Notes: generated from the letters alone by a model not told the origin. Shown: positions 1-8,870, counted from the first letter of the stretch. The stretch is 64,000 nt of DNA from Algoriphagus machipongonensis (GCF_000166275.1 NZ_CM001023.1:1516501-1580500); one strand, 5' to 3'. Made by a program: numbers and translations.

Positions 1-72
1 AGTTTGATCGGTCAGATAAGTTTGAGTGATATTATACGAGCTTTCCCTAAGCTGAAAGACACTACTTGGTAA
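1..72 (+). CDS. C-terminal end of an unidentified protein (partial)
   Basis: An open frame enters the window at base 1 and runs 23 codons to a TAA at 70-72, ending in the residues FPKLKDTTW. A strong hairpin terminator follows 24 bases later, as expected at the end of a gene. Too little is visible to name the product, and the frame could be chance; the terminator position is the main support. Confidence 0.45.
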   Translation, partial: SLIGQISLSDIIRAFPKLKDTTW

Positions 73-96
73 AGCACTTTAGCTACTAGGATTAAA

Positions 97-130
97 AAGC
101 CCCTATCATTTATATGATAGGGGCTTTCTT
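97..130. terminator. bidirectional intrinsic terminator
   Basis: A 13-bp perfect stem (97-109 with 114-126, AAGCCCCTATCAT) closes a 4-base loop. It is followed by a T-rich run on the plus strand and has an A-rich 5' side, so it can end both the upstream plus-strand gene and metZ on the minus strand. Confidence 0.85.
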
Positions 131-1303
131 TTACTTCGATCTGTTTAGCGCTTTTTCTACATCCTCAATAATGTCGTCTATATGCTCCAGTCCAACGGAT
201 AGTCTTACCAGGCCATCCGTAATCCCAACTCTTGCTCTTTCTTCTTCTGAAAGCTTGCTATGTGTAGTGGAAGCGGGGTGAGTGACGATGCTTCGGCTAT
301 CTCCTAGGTTTGCAGTCACAGAAATCATTTGCAACTGATCTATAAAGCGCTTTGCTCTTTCTAGGCCACCCTTTAATGTTAAGGTAATTATTCCTCCCCC
401 AAGCTTCATTTGTTTTTTGGCTAACTCATATTGAGGGTGAGATTTTAAAAAGGGATATTTAACTTGATCTATCTCTTGGTTTCCTTCAAAATAAGTAGCG
501 GTTTTCAAGGCGTTTTCACAATGCCTATCCATTCTTACTCCCAATGTTTCCATGCTTTTGGATAAAATCCAGGCATTAAACGGAGAAATTGCAGGCCCGG
601 TATGGCGAGTGAAAAACTGGACCTCTTTCATCAATTCCTCGGTTCCTAAAATCAAACCTCCTAATACTCTACCTTGTCCGTCGATATATTTTGTGGCGCT
701 ATGAGTAACGATGTGTGCCCCCCATTTGGCAGGTTGCTGGAGGTAGGGGGTTGCAAAGCAATTGTCTACTACTAAGATCAAATTATGCGCTTTTGCAAAA
801 TTTCCGGCCCATTCCAAGTCAATGATTTCCAATCCAGGGTTCGATGGAGTTTCTATGAAAAGCATTTTGGTATTGGGTTGTACTAATTTTTCCCAATTAT
901 GAATATCTGAAATATCTCCATAGGTTGAGGTGATTCCCCATTTAGGAAATACTCTGGTCAACAGTTGGTGAGTGGAACCAAATAGGGATCTGGCAGCAAG
1001 CACATGGTCGCCTTGTTGAAGTAAGGAAGCGATACTACCAAACATAGCTGCCATACCTGAGGCGGTGGCAATTCCTGCTTCGGTGCCTTCTGCAGCACAG
1101 ATTTTATCGATTAAGTCAGTTGAATTAGGGTTTGCATACCTTGAATAGATATTGCCTTCAATTTCATCTGCAAACGTCGCTCTGGCCTCCTCTGCTGAAT
1201 CAAAGGTAAAGCTAGAGGTAAGGTAAAGTGGAGAGGAGTGTTCCTTTTGATTTGACTTGGATGGGTTGATCCGAATGGAGTTGGTTTCAAAATGCTTACT
1301 CAT
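131..1303 (-). CDS. metZ: O-succinylhomoserine sulfhydrylase (trans-sulfuration enzyme)
   Basis: PLP-dependent Cys/Met metabolism enzyme that makes homocysteine from an activated homoserine and sulfide in the cytosol. The conserved block YSRYANPN lies near residues 53-60 and the PLP lysine near 205 in HSATKYIDGQGRVLGG, a wording typical of MetZ rather than cystathionine gamma-synthase. The frame is open 10 codons further (to 1333), but the ATG at 1303, giving 390 residues beginning MSKHFETN, fits the family better because the extra residues are hydrophobic and unlike it. A SAM-I riboswitch lies upstream, tying expression to methionine/SAM supply. Cystathionine beta- or gamma-lyase activity cannot be excluded from sequence alone. 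Confidence 0.9.
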   Translation of the reverse strand: MSKHFETNSIRINPSKSNQKEHSSPLYLTSSFTFDSAEEARATFADEIEGNIYSRYANPNSTDLIDKICAAEGTEAGIATASGMAAMFGSIASLLQQGDHVLAARSLFGSTHQLLTRVFPKWGITSTYGDISDIHNWEKLVQPNTKMLFIETPSNPGLEIIDLEWAGNFAKAHNLILVVDNCFATPYLQQPAKWGAHIVTHSATKYIDGQGRVLGGLILGTEELMKEVQFFTRHTGPAISPFNAWILSKSMETLGVRMDRHCENALKTATYFEGNQEIDQVKYPFLKSHPQYELAKKQMKLGGGIITLTLKGGLERAKRFIDQLQMISVTANLGDSRSIVTHPASTTHSKLSEEERARVGITDGLVRLSVGLEHIDDIIEDVEKALNRSK

Positions 1304-1346
1304 AGCGATTGCCTGGATTATAATTTGATACAATTAGGCTCATACA

Positions 1347-1363
1347 GTTTGAGAAAGTCAAAC
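1347..1363 (-). other. small hairpin between SAM aptamer and metZ start
   Basis: GTTTGA and TCAAAC form a 6-bp perfect stem around a 5-base loop, 44 bases before the metZ start. No U-run follows, so it is not a classical terminator. It may belong to a translational expression platform for the upstream riboswitch; that role is inferred. Confidence 0.35.
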
Positions 1364-1409
1364 CACAGCGGTCTATTCGAACTAAAAAGGGGTGTTTTTG
1401 TAAAGCCTG

Positions 1410-1509
1410 TTTATAGTTCCCGCAGTGGGTAGGACTTGGCACCTTTCCCGAAATCGTGGATGGTTGCCAGAGGGTCAGTGAGCCTAATCTCTCGCCTCTT
1501 CTTTATAAA
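1410..1509 (-). promoter_or_regulatory. SAM-I (S-box) riboswitch aptamer
   Basis: The minus strand carries the S-box core: an AGAGGCGAGAGAT segment, then GACCCTCTGGCAACC, then AAGGTGCCAAGTCC, then a CCC-ACTGC-GGG P4 hairpin. A closing P1 helix TTTATA/TATAAA joins the two ends (1504-1509 with 1410-1415). This arrangement defines the SAM-I aptamer. It sits about 107 bases before metZ, a methionine-pathway gene that is a natural target. No clear terminator with a U-run was found between aptamer and start codon, so control may be translational. Confidence 0.9.
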
Positions 1510-1528
1510 TCAGTTACCTGAAGTGCCA

Positions 1529-1560
1529 CAAAGTAAGCTGGACTTTATCTTATTTCCAAA
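1529..1560 (-). promoter_or_regulatory. candidate promoter of the SAM riboswitch / metZ transcript
   Basis: On the minus strand TTTG (1557-1560) is followed after 20 bases by TTACTTTG (1529-1536), one base from the Bacteroidota -7 consensus TAnnTTTG. It places the transcript start just ahead of the aptamer. Supported by motif match and position only. Confidence 0.55.
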
Positions 1561-1569
1561 TACAAGTTG

Positions 1570-2130
1570 TCAATTGTTAAATTGATTCATGGTATGTTGG
1601 ATGCCAATAGTGCAAAAGGCCAAAGACATGTCTATTGCTTGGTCCATGATTTCTGGCAATTGATCGAATTCTTCTTGAGTAAACTTGCCCAATACGTAAT
1701 CTACTTGTCGTCCTTTTGGGAAATCATCACCTATTCCCATTCTTAATCGAGGGTAATTTTGTCCGCCAGTAAGTGCTTCTATATTTTTCAATCCATTATG
1801 ACCTGCTGCGCTACCTTTGGGCTTCATTCTTAGTTTCCCAAATGGCAATGCCACCTCGTCTACGATAATGAGGATATTCTCTTTTGGAATCTGAAGTTCT
1901 TTCATCCAGTAATTCACAGCTTTACCACTCAAGTTCATGTAAGTGGTAGGTTTGATAAGGTGAATAGATCTCCCCTTAAATTTGTATTCAGTTTTAAAAG
2001 CTAGGCGGTCACTTTTCCAAGTTAAATTCTCTTTTTCAGCTAGCCTATCGACTGTTAAAAAGCCAATGTTATGACGTGTCAATTCATATTCAGGTCCGAT
2101 GTTTCCTAAACCGACAAGGAGGTACTTCAT
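1570..2130 (-). CDS. pth: peptidyl-tRNA hydrolase
   Basis: Cleaves peptidyl-tRNA released by stalled ribosomes so that the tRNA can be recycled. At 186 residues it has the usual length. The N-terminal GLGN motif (7-10), catalytic His20 in TRHNIGF, the PTTYMNLSG block (61-69), the Asp91 region and GSAAGHNGLKNI (106-117) are all present. It is the last gene of prs-rplY-pth; rplY and pth are neighbours in many bacteria. A hairpin terminator between rplY and pth may lower read-through. Confidence 0.97.
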   Translation of the reverse strand: MKYLLVGLGNIGPEYELTRHNIGFLTVDRLAEKENLTWKSDRLAFKTEYKFKGRSIHLIKPTTYMNLSGKAVNYWMKELQIPKENILIIVDEVALPFGKLRMKPKGSAAGHNGLKNIEALTGGQNYPRLRMGIGDDFPKGRQVDYVLGKFTQEEFDQLPEIMDQAIDMSLAFCTIGIQHTMNQFNN

Positions 2131-2160
2131 AAGAGTGGAGTTTATTTGGGTAAAAATAAA

Positions 2161-2190
2161 AAATCCTGCCCAGTAAATGGGACAGGATTT
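2161..2190 (-). terminator. terminator-like hairpin between rplY and pth
   Basis: AAATCCTG (2161-2168) pairs with CAGGATTT (2183-2190), extended by CCC/GGG with one bulge. On the minus strand the stem is followed by a T-rich run, so it can terminate or attenuate transcription after rplY. Confidence 0.7.
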
Positions 2191-2212
2191 TGTAATGTTG
2201 ATTTAGGTAGGA

Positions 2213-2803
2213 TTATGCTTCCTCGCCTTCCTCTTCTACTTTTTTGCCTCTTAGTGCTCTTGGGATACCAATGGTTACCAAAGAAACATTTGGGCTAGTT
2301 AAGATTTCAAAACCTTCTGCCTTCAATTCAGAAACTTTGAAAGACTTACCTAAGTCTAGCTTAGAAATGTCAGCTTCAATGTAATCTGGAAGATCACCTG
2401 CTAAACCTTTAACTTTTAAAGATCTTGTTTTAAATTCAAGTTTACCACCTTTAGCAAGTCCTGGAGAACTTCCAGATACTTTAACAGGAATCTCAAATTT
2501 AATAGGCTTGTCATTAGTGAAAGCCATGAAGTCAGCGTGAAGAAGAACTTCACTTACTGGGTGGAATTGAGCTTCTTTCAAAACAGCCTTTACGATTGTT
2601 CCTTCGATGTTCAATTCTACTACGTGAACTTCAGGGGTGTAAATCAAATCTCTGAACAAGATAGCCGGAGCATAGAAATGAATCTGCTCAGGAATGCCTG
2701 GTCCGTAAACTACACAGGGTACATTGCCAGAATCTCTGATTTCGTTTAGAGTGGCACTGTCGAGATTTGCTCTTTTAAACCCTATAATCTCTAGTGTTTT
2801 CAT
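2213..2803 (-). CDS. rplY: 50S ribosomal protein L25/general stress protein Ctc
   Basis: Binds 5S rRNA in the large subunit. The 196 residues match the long CTC form: an N-terminal L25 domain (about 1-90, with NEIRDSGNVPCVVYGPG near 21-37) plus a C-terminal beta domain (about 95-185). It ends in an acidic tail rich in Glu, common for this family in Bacteroidota. It lies 27 bases after prs and before pth, the usual order. Confidence 0.96.
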   Translation of the reverse strand: MKTLEIIGFKRANLDSATLNEIRDSGNVPCVVYGPGIPEQIHFYAPAILFRDLIYTPEVHVVELNIEGTIVKAVLKEAQFHPVSEVLLHADFMAFTNDKPIKFEIPVKVSGSSPGLAKGGKLEFKTRSLKVKGLAGDLPDYIEADISKLDLGKSFKVSELKAEGFEILTSPNVSLVTIGIPRALRGKKVEEEGEEA

Positions 2804-2830
2804 AAGATATATATTTAATAAAATTGGTTC

Positions 2831-3757
2831 TTAAATAAATAAAGAACTGATCGAAGTGTGTCCTGTTACAGCATGGATAGCTTTGGCGAACAAGTCAGCA
2901 ACGGTCAATACTCTAATTTTTGAAGAATCTTGTTTGAGTGGAATCGTATCAGTAATAACCAATTCCTCCAAAACAGATTTTTCAATGTTATCAATGGCTT
3001 TTCCTGAAAGTACTCCATGTGTGGTAATAGCTCTGACGGAAGTGGCACCTTTGTCTGTCAGGATTTCTGCAGCTTTACAAAGCGTTCCCGCAGTGTCTAC
3101 CAAATCATCTACCAATATCACATCCTTTCCTTCCACGTCCCCAATGACCTGCATAGAAGCAACTTCATTGGCTCTTTTTCTGTGCTTATCACAGACTACC
3201 ATTTCTACTTCAAAATGCTTTGCATATGCCCTTGCTCTAGCCACTCCTCCTACATCCGGAGATGCAAAAATCATGTTGGGTAAACTCAGCGAATTCAAAT
3301 AGGGCACAAAGATAGCTGATCCATTTAAGTGATCCAAAGGGATGTCAAAAAAACCTTGAATTTGTCCAGCATGAAGATCACAAGTCATAATTCTATCTGC
3401 ACCTGCTGAAGTGATCATATTTGCGATTGCTTTAGCTGCTATAGATACCCGAGGTCTGTCTTTTCGATCTTGTCTGGCATATCCAAAGTAAGGAATCACT
3501 GCACATACTTTATAGGCACTAGCTCTTTTAGCTGCATCAATCATCAAGCAAAGCTCCAGTAGATTATCACTAGGAGGGTTTGTGCTTTGGATAATGAAGA
3601 CGGTACAACCACGGATAGACTCATTAAAACTAGGTGATAATTCTCCATCACTAAACTTTGAGATGGTTAGGTCGCCTAATTTTTTTCCATAGTTTTTGGC
3701 AATTTGATCTGCTAAAATATTGCTGTTTCCACCTGAAAAGATTTTGACTTCGGACAT
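2831..3757 (-). CDS. prs: ribose-phosphate pyrophosphokinase (PRPP synthetase)
   Basis: Makes PRPP from ribose 5-phosphate and ATP, feeding nucleotide, histidine and tryptophan synthesis. The 308 residues show the class I features: YFGYARQDRKDRPR (about 90-103), the divalent-metal motif DLHAGQIQGFF (127-137) and the PRPP-binding loop VDDLVDTAGT (216-225). First gene of the prs-rplY-pth run. Its product is the shared substrate of the TrpD and His enzymes encoded about 30 kb away. Confidence 0.97.
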   Translation of the reverse strand: MSEVKIFSGGNSNILADQIAKNYGKKLGDLTISKFSDGELSPSFNESIRGCTVFIIQSTNPPSDNLLELCLMIDAAKRASAYKVCAVIPYFGYARQDRKDRPRVSIAAKAIANMITSAGADRIMTCDLHAGQIQGFFDIPLDHLNGSAIFVPYLNSLSLPNMIFASPDVGGVARARAYAKHFEVEMVVCDKHRKRANEVASMQVIGDVEGKDVILVDDLVDTAGTLCKAAEILTDKGATSVRAITTHGVLSGKAIDNIEKSVLEELVITDTIPLKQDSSKIRVLTVADLFAKAIHAVTGHTSISSLFI

Positions 3758-3800
3758 ATTTGGAGGTTTAATCGGGGAAGAAATGGTATGAATAAGAAAA

Positions 3801-3829
3801 CAAAAATAGTAAAAATTGACAGGATGGCT
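3801..3829 (-). promoter_or_regulatory. candidate promoter for prs
   Basis: An exact TAnnTTTG match (TATTTTTG, 3801-3808, minus strand) lies about 45 bases before the prs start. A TTTA stretch about 18-20 bases upstream could serve as the -33 element. Motif evidence only. Confidence 0.45.
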
Positions 3830-4054
3830 AAACCTAAGCTAGATCATTAGAAATATTAATTTCCAAGGATTGATTAAGATCGGTTTTTCGCCCTGTTTAA
3901 TTGAATTTGTAGTGGGAGAGCTTTTTAGGGTGGGTTTTCATTGTGTTATTATCCCGATCCTGTAATATTTTATTAGAAAGACCACAATGAGGATAACATA
4001 CCTCTATTTTCATAGTATTTTGAAGAGGGTAAAGTCAAACCACCAACCAAATAA

Positions 4055-6784
4055 ATGAATATGAAAAAAAGATTTACATTCTTAATGCTATTGATGAGCA
4101 TTGGGTCTTTTGCCCTTTTTGCTCAGACAGTCCCCGACCCCAAGTCTCATTTTGGGTTTAATATCGGGGACGACTATAAGTTAGCCAACTACACTCAAAC
4201 GGAGGCTTATTTTAAAAAAGTTGCTGATGCCAGCGATAGGGTGCGATTGGTGGAAATTGGCAAAACAGAATATGGAAGATCGCAACCAATGATGATTGTG
4301 ACCGCACCAGAAAATTTTGAAAAATTAGATCTGTACAAAGAGATTTCACAGAAATTAGCCCATGCTGAAATCAGTAAAGAAGAAGCTGAGAAGCTTTCCG
4401 TAGAGGGTAAACCGGTTGTTTGGATAGATGGTGGTTTACATGCCAATGAAGTGGTAGGTCCTCATCAGTTAATCGAAACTTTGTATCAATTGGCTTCTAG
4501 GTCAGATGAGGAAACTTTGGAAATCCTTGACAAGGTTATTATACTTTTGGTTCATGCAAATCCTGATGGGATGGAGATCATGTCCAACTGGTACATGAGG
4601 AAAGATAATCCAGAAGAAAGAGATCAAAATATCCCTATACTCTACCAAAAGTATGTTGGCCATGATAATAATCGTGACTTCTACATGAATAATATGAGTG
4701 AGGCAGCAAACATGTCTCTCCAGCAATATGTGGAATGGATGCCACAGATTATTTATAACCATCACCAGTCAGGGCCTGCAGGAACGGTAGTAGCAGGACC
4801 TCCATATAGGGATCCTTTTAATCACGTTTTTGACCCATTGATTATCACTAGTCTTGATGGAGTCGGTGCTGCGATGATCAACAGGTTGACGAGAGAGGAT
4901 AAGCCTGGATATACCAGGTTGGATGGCTCTGTCTTTTCTACTTGGTGGAATGGTGGGTTAAGAACTACTCCTTACTACCATAATATGATTGGAATTCTGA
5001 CCGAAATCATCGGCAACCCTACTCCGGCTACCGTGCCATTAGTTCCAGATAGGTTAATTCCAAATAACGGAACTCCTTTTCCAGTAACTCCACAGGACTG
5101 GCATTTTAGAAGGTCTATTGATTATTCTGTCTCTTTGAATTATTCCATTTTGAATCATGCAGTCAGGCATGGTGATGAGCTTTTGTATAATATCTGGCTG
5201 ATGGGAAAAAATGCAATCGAGAAAGGTAGTAAGGACACATGGACCATGTATCCAAAGTATGCCAAAGCTGTGGAAGATGCATTTAATGAATCTCAGAAGA
5301 AGAAATCCGAGGATGATGAAGATGCAGTGTATTACGGCTATCGATCTGGAATACCTAAGCAGTTTTATGATTCAGTTTACCAAGATCCGGCAAGAAGAGA
5401 CCCTAGAGGCTATATTCTTTCTGCAGATCAGGCAGATTTCCCTACAGCTATTAAGTTTTTGAATGCCTTGATTAAATCTGGTATTCTTGTTCATAAAGCA
5501 ACAGCAGATTTTTCAGTAAATGGTAAATCATACCCAGCAGGTTCCTATGTAGTAAAGACTGATCAGGCGTTTAGGCCGCATGTCATTGATATGTTTGAGC
5601 CACAGGATCACCCAAATGATTTTCTTTATCCAGGAGGACCTCCAATTAGACCTTATGATGCTGCTGGTTGGACATTGGCTTATCAAATGGGGTCACAGAT
5701 TGATCGTGTATATGAAGGCTTTGAAGGCCCTTTTGAAAGAATGCCTTACGGAGAATTGTTAAAGCCTGAGCCGAAAGACCTGGTGTCTGGGTCTGGCTTT
5801 CTTTTGGACGCAAGAGGTAATAATAGTTTTATGGCGGTGAATGATCTTTTGCAGGCAAAAGTGAAAGTTTATAGAACCTCAGAAGAAATTGACGGAATGC
5901 CTGCCGGATCCTTTTATGTAGGAGGGGCTGGGAAAAAAGTTCTTGAAAAAGCAGCCAGTGAATATGGAGTATATCCTGTTTCGACTAGGGGAGTTCCTTC
6001 TGGGGCGAAAGAGATTGAAGCTGCAAGAATAGGTTTGTTTGACTATTATGGTGGATCTATGCCTTCAGGTTGGGTGAGATGGATGATGGAACAATTCCAT
6101 TTTCCTTATGAGCTTGTTTTTCCTAAGGAAATTGATGCAGGTGATCTGAATGATAAATATGATGTTTTGGTATTTATCGGGCCAGGAATCCCTGGAGAAG
6201 GCGGAAGGTCTTACTCTAGAAGACAGCCAGATGCCGAAGAGATTCCAGAAGAATATAAACACATGCTTGGAGGTATTTCTGTTAACAAGTCCATTCCTCA
6301 GCTTAAGGAGTTTATCGAAAATGGAGGAAATGTAATCACAGTAGGTTCTGCTACGGATTTGGCCTATCACCTTGATTTACCTGTAGAAGATGCTTTGGTG
6401 GAAATGGGCCCTGATGGCAAACCACATAGTTTGAGTGGAGAGAAATACTATGTTCCGGGATCTGTTTTGGAAATGCATGTGGACAATTCAGTTCCTATGA
6501 ATTATGGAATGGGAGAGAAGGCTTATATCATGTTTAATAGAAGCCCAGTCTTTAAATTGACTCCAGCTGCAGCTACAATGGGTGTGAAACCAATCGCCTG
6601 GTTCGGTGAAGAGGAGCCGCTGAAAAGTGGATGGGCTTGGGGCCAGTCTTATTTGAAGAATGGTGTCACCGCATTTGAAGCGCAAATAGGGTCAGGAAAA
6701 TTATACGCATTTGGACCGGAGATTACGTTTAGAGCACAGTCTCACGGAACATTCAAAATGTTATTTAACGGGCTTTACAAATAA
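4055..6784 (+). CDS. secreted M14-family zinc carboxypeptidase-like protein
   Basis: The N-terminal signal peptide (about 1-24, hydrophobic run then FAQTVPD) indicates export. The M14 catalytic set is visible: HxxE zinc ligands His129/Glu132 (GLHANEVVG), a third His at 236/237 (YNHHQSG) and the likely catalytic Glu317 (ILTEIIGNP). At 909 residues it is far longer than a bare carboxypeptidase. The C-terminal part (about 650-790) has YDVLVFIGPG and FIENGGNVITVGSA segments resembling a class I glutamine-amidotransferase-like fold. The start could equally be the ATG six bases on (MKKRF). The substrate is unknown; a nutritional peptidase role is likely. Confidence 0.88.
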   Translation: MNMKKRFTFLMLLMSIGSFALFAQTVPDPKSHFGFNIGDDYKLANYTQTEAYFKKVADASDRVRLVEIGKTEYGRSQPMMIVTAPENFEKLDLYKEISQKLAHAEISKEEAEKLSVEGKPVVWIDGGLHANEVVGPHQLIETLYQLASRSDEETLEILDKVIILLVHANPDGMEIMSNWYMRKDNPEERDQNIPILYQKYVGHDNNRDFYMNNMSEAANMSLQQYVEWMPQIIYNHHQSGPAGTVVAGPPYRDPFNHVFDPLIITSLDGVGAAMINRLTREDKPGYTRLDGSVFSTWWNGGLRTTPYYHNMIGILTEIIGNPTPATVPLVPDRLIPNNGTPFPVTPQDWHFRRSIDYSVSLNYSILNHAVRHGDELLYNIWLMGKNAIEKGSKDTWTMYPKYAKAVEDAFNESQKKKSEDDEDAVYYGYRSGIPKQFYDSVYQDPARRDPRGYILSADQADFPTAIKFLNALIKSGILVHKATADFSVNGKSYPAGSYVVKTDQAFRPHVIDMFEPQDHPNDFLYPGGPPIRPYDAAGWTLAYQMGSQIDRVYEGFEGPFERMPYGELLKPEPKDLVSGSGFLLDARGNNSFMAVNDLLQAKVKVYRTSEEIDGMPAGSFYVGGAGKKVLEKAASEYGVYPVSTRGVPSGAKEIEAARIGLFDYYGGSMPSGWVRWMMEQFHFPYELVFPKEIDAGDLNDKYDVLVFIGPGIPGEGGRSYSRRQPDAEEIPEEYKHMLGGISVNKSIPQLKEFIENGGNVITVGSATDLAYHLDLPVEDALVEMGPDGKPHSLSGEKYYVPGSVLEMHVDNSVPMNYGMGEKAYIMFNRSPVFKLTPAAATMGVKPIAWFGEEEPLKSGWAWGQSYLKNGVTAFEAQIGSGKLYAFGPEITFRAQSHGTFKMLFNGLYK

Positions 6785-6801
6785 TTAAATTAGAATAGGT
6801 G

Positions 6802-6838
6802 AAAAAGGTTCTTTCTTCTTGAAAGGACCTTTTTTTTA
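6802..6838 (+). terminator. intrinsic terminator after the M14 peptidase
   Basis: AAAAAGGTTCTTTC and GAAAGGACCTTTTT pair with one T-G wobble around TTCTT, followed by a long T run. Confidence 0.85.
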
Positions 6839-6914
6839 TATCTATTCTTCTTGTCTGATAATAAGATGCAACTTATTGATACTTGATCCAGTATAGGTGT
6901 ATAAATAAACTTCC

Positions 6915-7634
6915 ATGGATTCCTACCAACATTACGTACGGGCTGAACTTAGTCTCTGGCTTTTTAAAATGAAAAAGAAGGCCGGAATCATGGGGAAAAT
7001 GACTCATGGTGTTCAGGGTAAAATCAATAGTTGGATACCTGAAAAAATCCATAAAGCCATAACAGTTGCCATAGAGAATATGGTGAAGTTGGTGATATCT
7101 GGCTCAACATTAATAAGACCCAAGTCTGGCAAGGGATTGGAGTTGAAAGAACGAGAGGATAAAATCAGAAATAGAATTAAATGGTATAGAAATACCGCAT
7201 CTGCTGAAGGGGCTATTACGGGTGCAGGAGGGATCTTGCTTGGCTTTGCTGATTTCCCTGCATTTCTAACGATCAAGATGAAAATGCTTTTTGATATTGC
7301 CTCAATTTATGGCTTCGATACGAAGGAATATAAAGAGCGTTTATTTTTACTATACGTTTTTCAATTGGCTTTTTCATCCCAACAAAGGAGGAATGAGTTG
7401 GTTGAGAAGATAGAGAACTGGGAAAGTTTTCAAGATTCCTTACCTGAAAATTTCGATGAATTTGATTGGAAGACTTTTCAATTAGACTATCGGGATTATA
7501 TTGATTTGGCTAAACTAGCGCAATTGATCCCTGTAATAGGAGCGGGTGTAGGAGCCATTGCTAACTATCGATTGACAGAGCATCTCGGGAAGACTGCTAT
7601 GAACGCCTTTAGAGTTCGAATCTTACAATCTTAA
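6915..7634 (+). CDS. EcsC family protein
   Basis: The 239 residues match the EcsC domain: charged N-terminal helices, then the signature AEGAITGAGGILLGFADFPA (about 96-115), then FLTIKMKMLFDIASIYGFD, and a second glycine-rich stretch GAGVGAIANYRLTEHLG near 212-228. EcsC is named after a gene beside an ABC transporter in Bacillus, but its biochemical role is unclear. The hydrophobic glycine-rich segments suggest membrane association. Monocistronic, with its own terminator. Confidence 0.85.
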   Translation: MDSYQHYVRAELSLWLFKMKKKAGIMGKMTHGVQGKINSWIPEKIHKAITVAIENMVKLVISGSTLIRPKSGKGLELKEREDKIRNRIKWYRNTASAEGAITGAGGILLGFADFPAFLTIKMKMLFDIASIYGFDTKEYKERLFLLYVFQLAFSSQQRRNELVEKIENWESFQDSLPENFDEFDWKTFQLDYRDYIDLAKLAQLIPVIGAGVGAIANYRLTEHLGKTAMNAFRVRILQS

Positions 7635-7657
7635 AGGTTTTACCTTATGAAAAAGCA

Positions 7658-7691
7658 AAAGCCTCGTACAAGATGTACAAGGCTTTTTTTG
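7658..7691 (+). terminator. intrinsic terminator after the EcsC gene
   Basis: AAAGCCTCGTACA and TGTACAAGGCTTT form a stem with one mismatch around AGA, followed by a T run. It lies directly beside the 3' end of the opposing tRNA gene. Confidence 0.8.
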
Positions 7692-7764
7692 TTGGTCTAC
7701 CAGGGCTCGAACCTGGACTCTTCTGAACCAAAATCAGACGTGTTGCCAGTTACACCATAGACCA
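7692..7764 (-). tRNA. tRNA-Gln (anticodon TTG)
   Basis: The minus strand folds as a cloverleaf. Acceptor arms TGGTCTA/TAGACCA (7758-7764 with 7693-7699) are followed by a discriminator A at 7692. The T-arm contains GGTTCGAGCC. The anticodon loop TTTTGGT sits between TCTGA and TCAGA, giving TTG at the anticodon. Length is 73 bases and the CCA end is not encoded. Confidence 0.95.
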
Positions 7765-8082
7765 GTTTTAATTGATTTCCTTTCGGGTATCTCTTAAAGT
7801 GTCACAAAGGTAGATTTTCGATTCTTTTTTTCCAAACTCCAATAAAAAGTTTTTTCAAGTATTCTCTTAACCTCCTTTATTTCAGCTATAAATAAATTAA
7901 AAGTATAGCAGAGGAGCCTCCTTTTGAAATGAAGGGCTTATGATTGAATGTTTTATTGTGATAATGTCACTATTGTTACGAATAAATTTCTAAATCATTA
8001 ATATTTTTACATATATATTGACTTATTGAAAATATATAGTCAGATTTATTCAAAAATATTAAACCACTAATTAACTAATGTT
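7765..8082. other. 318-base AT-rich spacer
   Basis: Separates tRNA-Gln from the small gene at 8083. Very AT-rich, with no convincing open frame, repeat or RNA. It must hold the promoters of the two flanking genes, but no exact TAnnTTTG element stood out. Confidence 0.5.
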
Positions 8083-8328
8083 ATGAAAATCGAAAAATTA
8101 GAGAAAACAATTCCAGAGGCAATTCTAAAATTAGAAAAATTGAGTATTGGAGGTTCCTTGGCTGCTGAATTAGATTGGTGTTGGAATAGCTTTAAATACG
8201 ATCAAAATCCTGTGGGGGTGATTGAAAAATCTCAGGAAGTGATTTCCATATTTAAGGAGGCGAGGGAGAAGAATTCCAGAGCGGTTTCTAAAAAACTTAT
8301 TGAGGAACTGGAGAAGTCTTTGAATTAA
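8083..8328 (+). CDS. small hypothetical protein (81 aa)
   Basis: An ATG-started frame of 81 residues, mostly helical and charged (KIEKLEKTIPEAILKLEKL, then EELEKSLN), ending just before a strong terminator. No signal peptide, membrane segment or known motif. The clean start, the amphipathic composition and the terminator 8 bases after the stop argue that it is real. Function not recognised. Confidence 0.65.
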   Translation: MKIEKLEKTIPEAILKLEKLSIGGSLAAELDWCWNSFKYDQNPVGVIEKSQEVISIFKEAREKNSRAVSKKLIEELEKSLN

Positions 8329-8335
8329 GCATAAA

Positions 8336-8364
8336 AAAAGGCTTGCCAGATGGCAAGCCTTTTT
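8336..8364. terminator. bidirectional intrinsic terminator
   Basis: AAGGCTTGCC pairs with GGCAAGCCTT around a 4-base loop, with A-rich and T-rich flanks. It serves the 81-aa gene (plus) and rplI (minus). Confidence 0.85.
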
Positions 8365-8387
8365 AGTATCAATTGAAATAGCAGAGA

Positions 8388-8831
8388 TTATTCTCCTACT
8401 ACTACGAATTTCACATCAGTTTTTACTTCTCTATGAAGATCCACCTCAGCGGTGAATTCTCCAGCGCCATCTACTGGGCCATTGATAGAGATTTTCTTTC
8501 TGTCTACGTCTACACCATTTGCTGCTAAAGAATCAGCAATTTGTAGGGTAGTCACTTTACCGAAGATTTTACCTGATTCACCGATTTTTGCCTTGATCTC
8601 TAAGGTCAATTTTGCAATTTGTTCAGCGATGTTTTCTGCTTCAGTCTTGATTTTTTCTGCTTTGTGAGCAGCTTGCTTGATATTTTCGGCAAGGATTTTT
8701 TTGTTTGAGCCGGTTGCTAAAACTGCAAATCCCTGAGGGATAAGGTAGTTTCTTCCATAACCTGGCTTCACCTCAACCATATCGTTTTTATAGCCAAGAC
8801 CTTTGATGTCTGTTTTTAGAATGATTTCCAT
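8388..8831 (-). CDS. rplI: 50S ribosomal protein L9
   Basis: Large-subunit protein of 147 residues. The N-terminal domain has the family signature around KPGYGRNYLIPQGFAV (about 22-37), followed by the long connecting helix rich in Lys/Glu/Ala and the C-terminal domain. Last gene of the minus-strand run rpsF-rpsR-rplI, a conserved bacterial order; ssb, often found in this cluster, is absent here. Confidence 0.97.
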   Translation of the reverse strand: MEIILKTDIKGLGYKNDMVEVKPGYGRNYLIPQGFAVLATGSNKKILAENIKQAAHKAEKIKTEAENIAEQIAKLTLEIKAKIGESGKIFGKVTTLQIADSLAANGVDVDRKKISINGPVDGAGEFTAEVDLHREVKTDVKFVVVGE

Positions 8832-8870
8832 TTGTAATGATCTTTTTTGATTGGACGATACAAGACCGAA

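Noticed and set aside
2856..3302. 148-codon open frame on the plus strand
   Set aside because: Lies antisense within prs, whose protein is highly conserved; the product has no motif.
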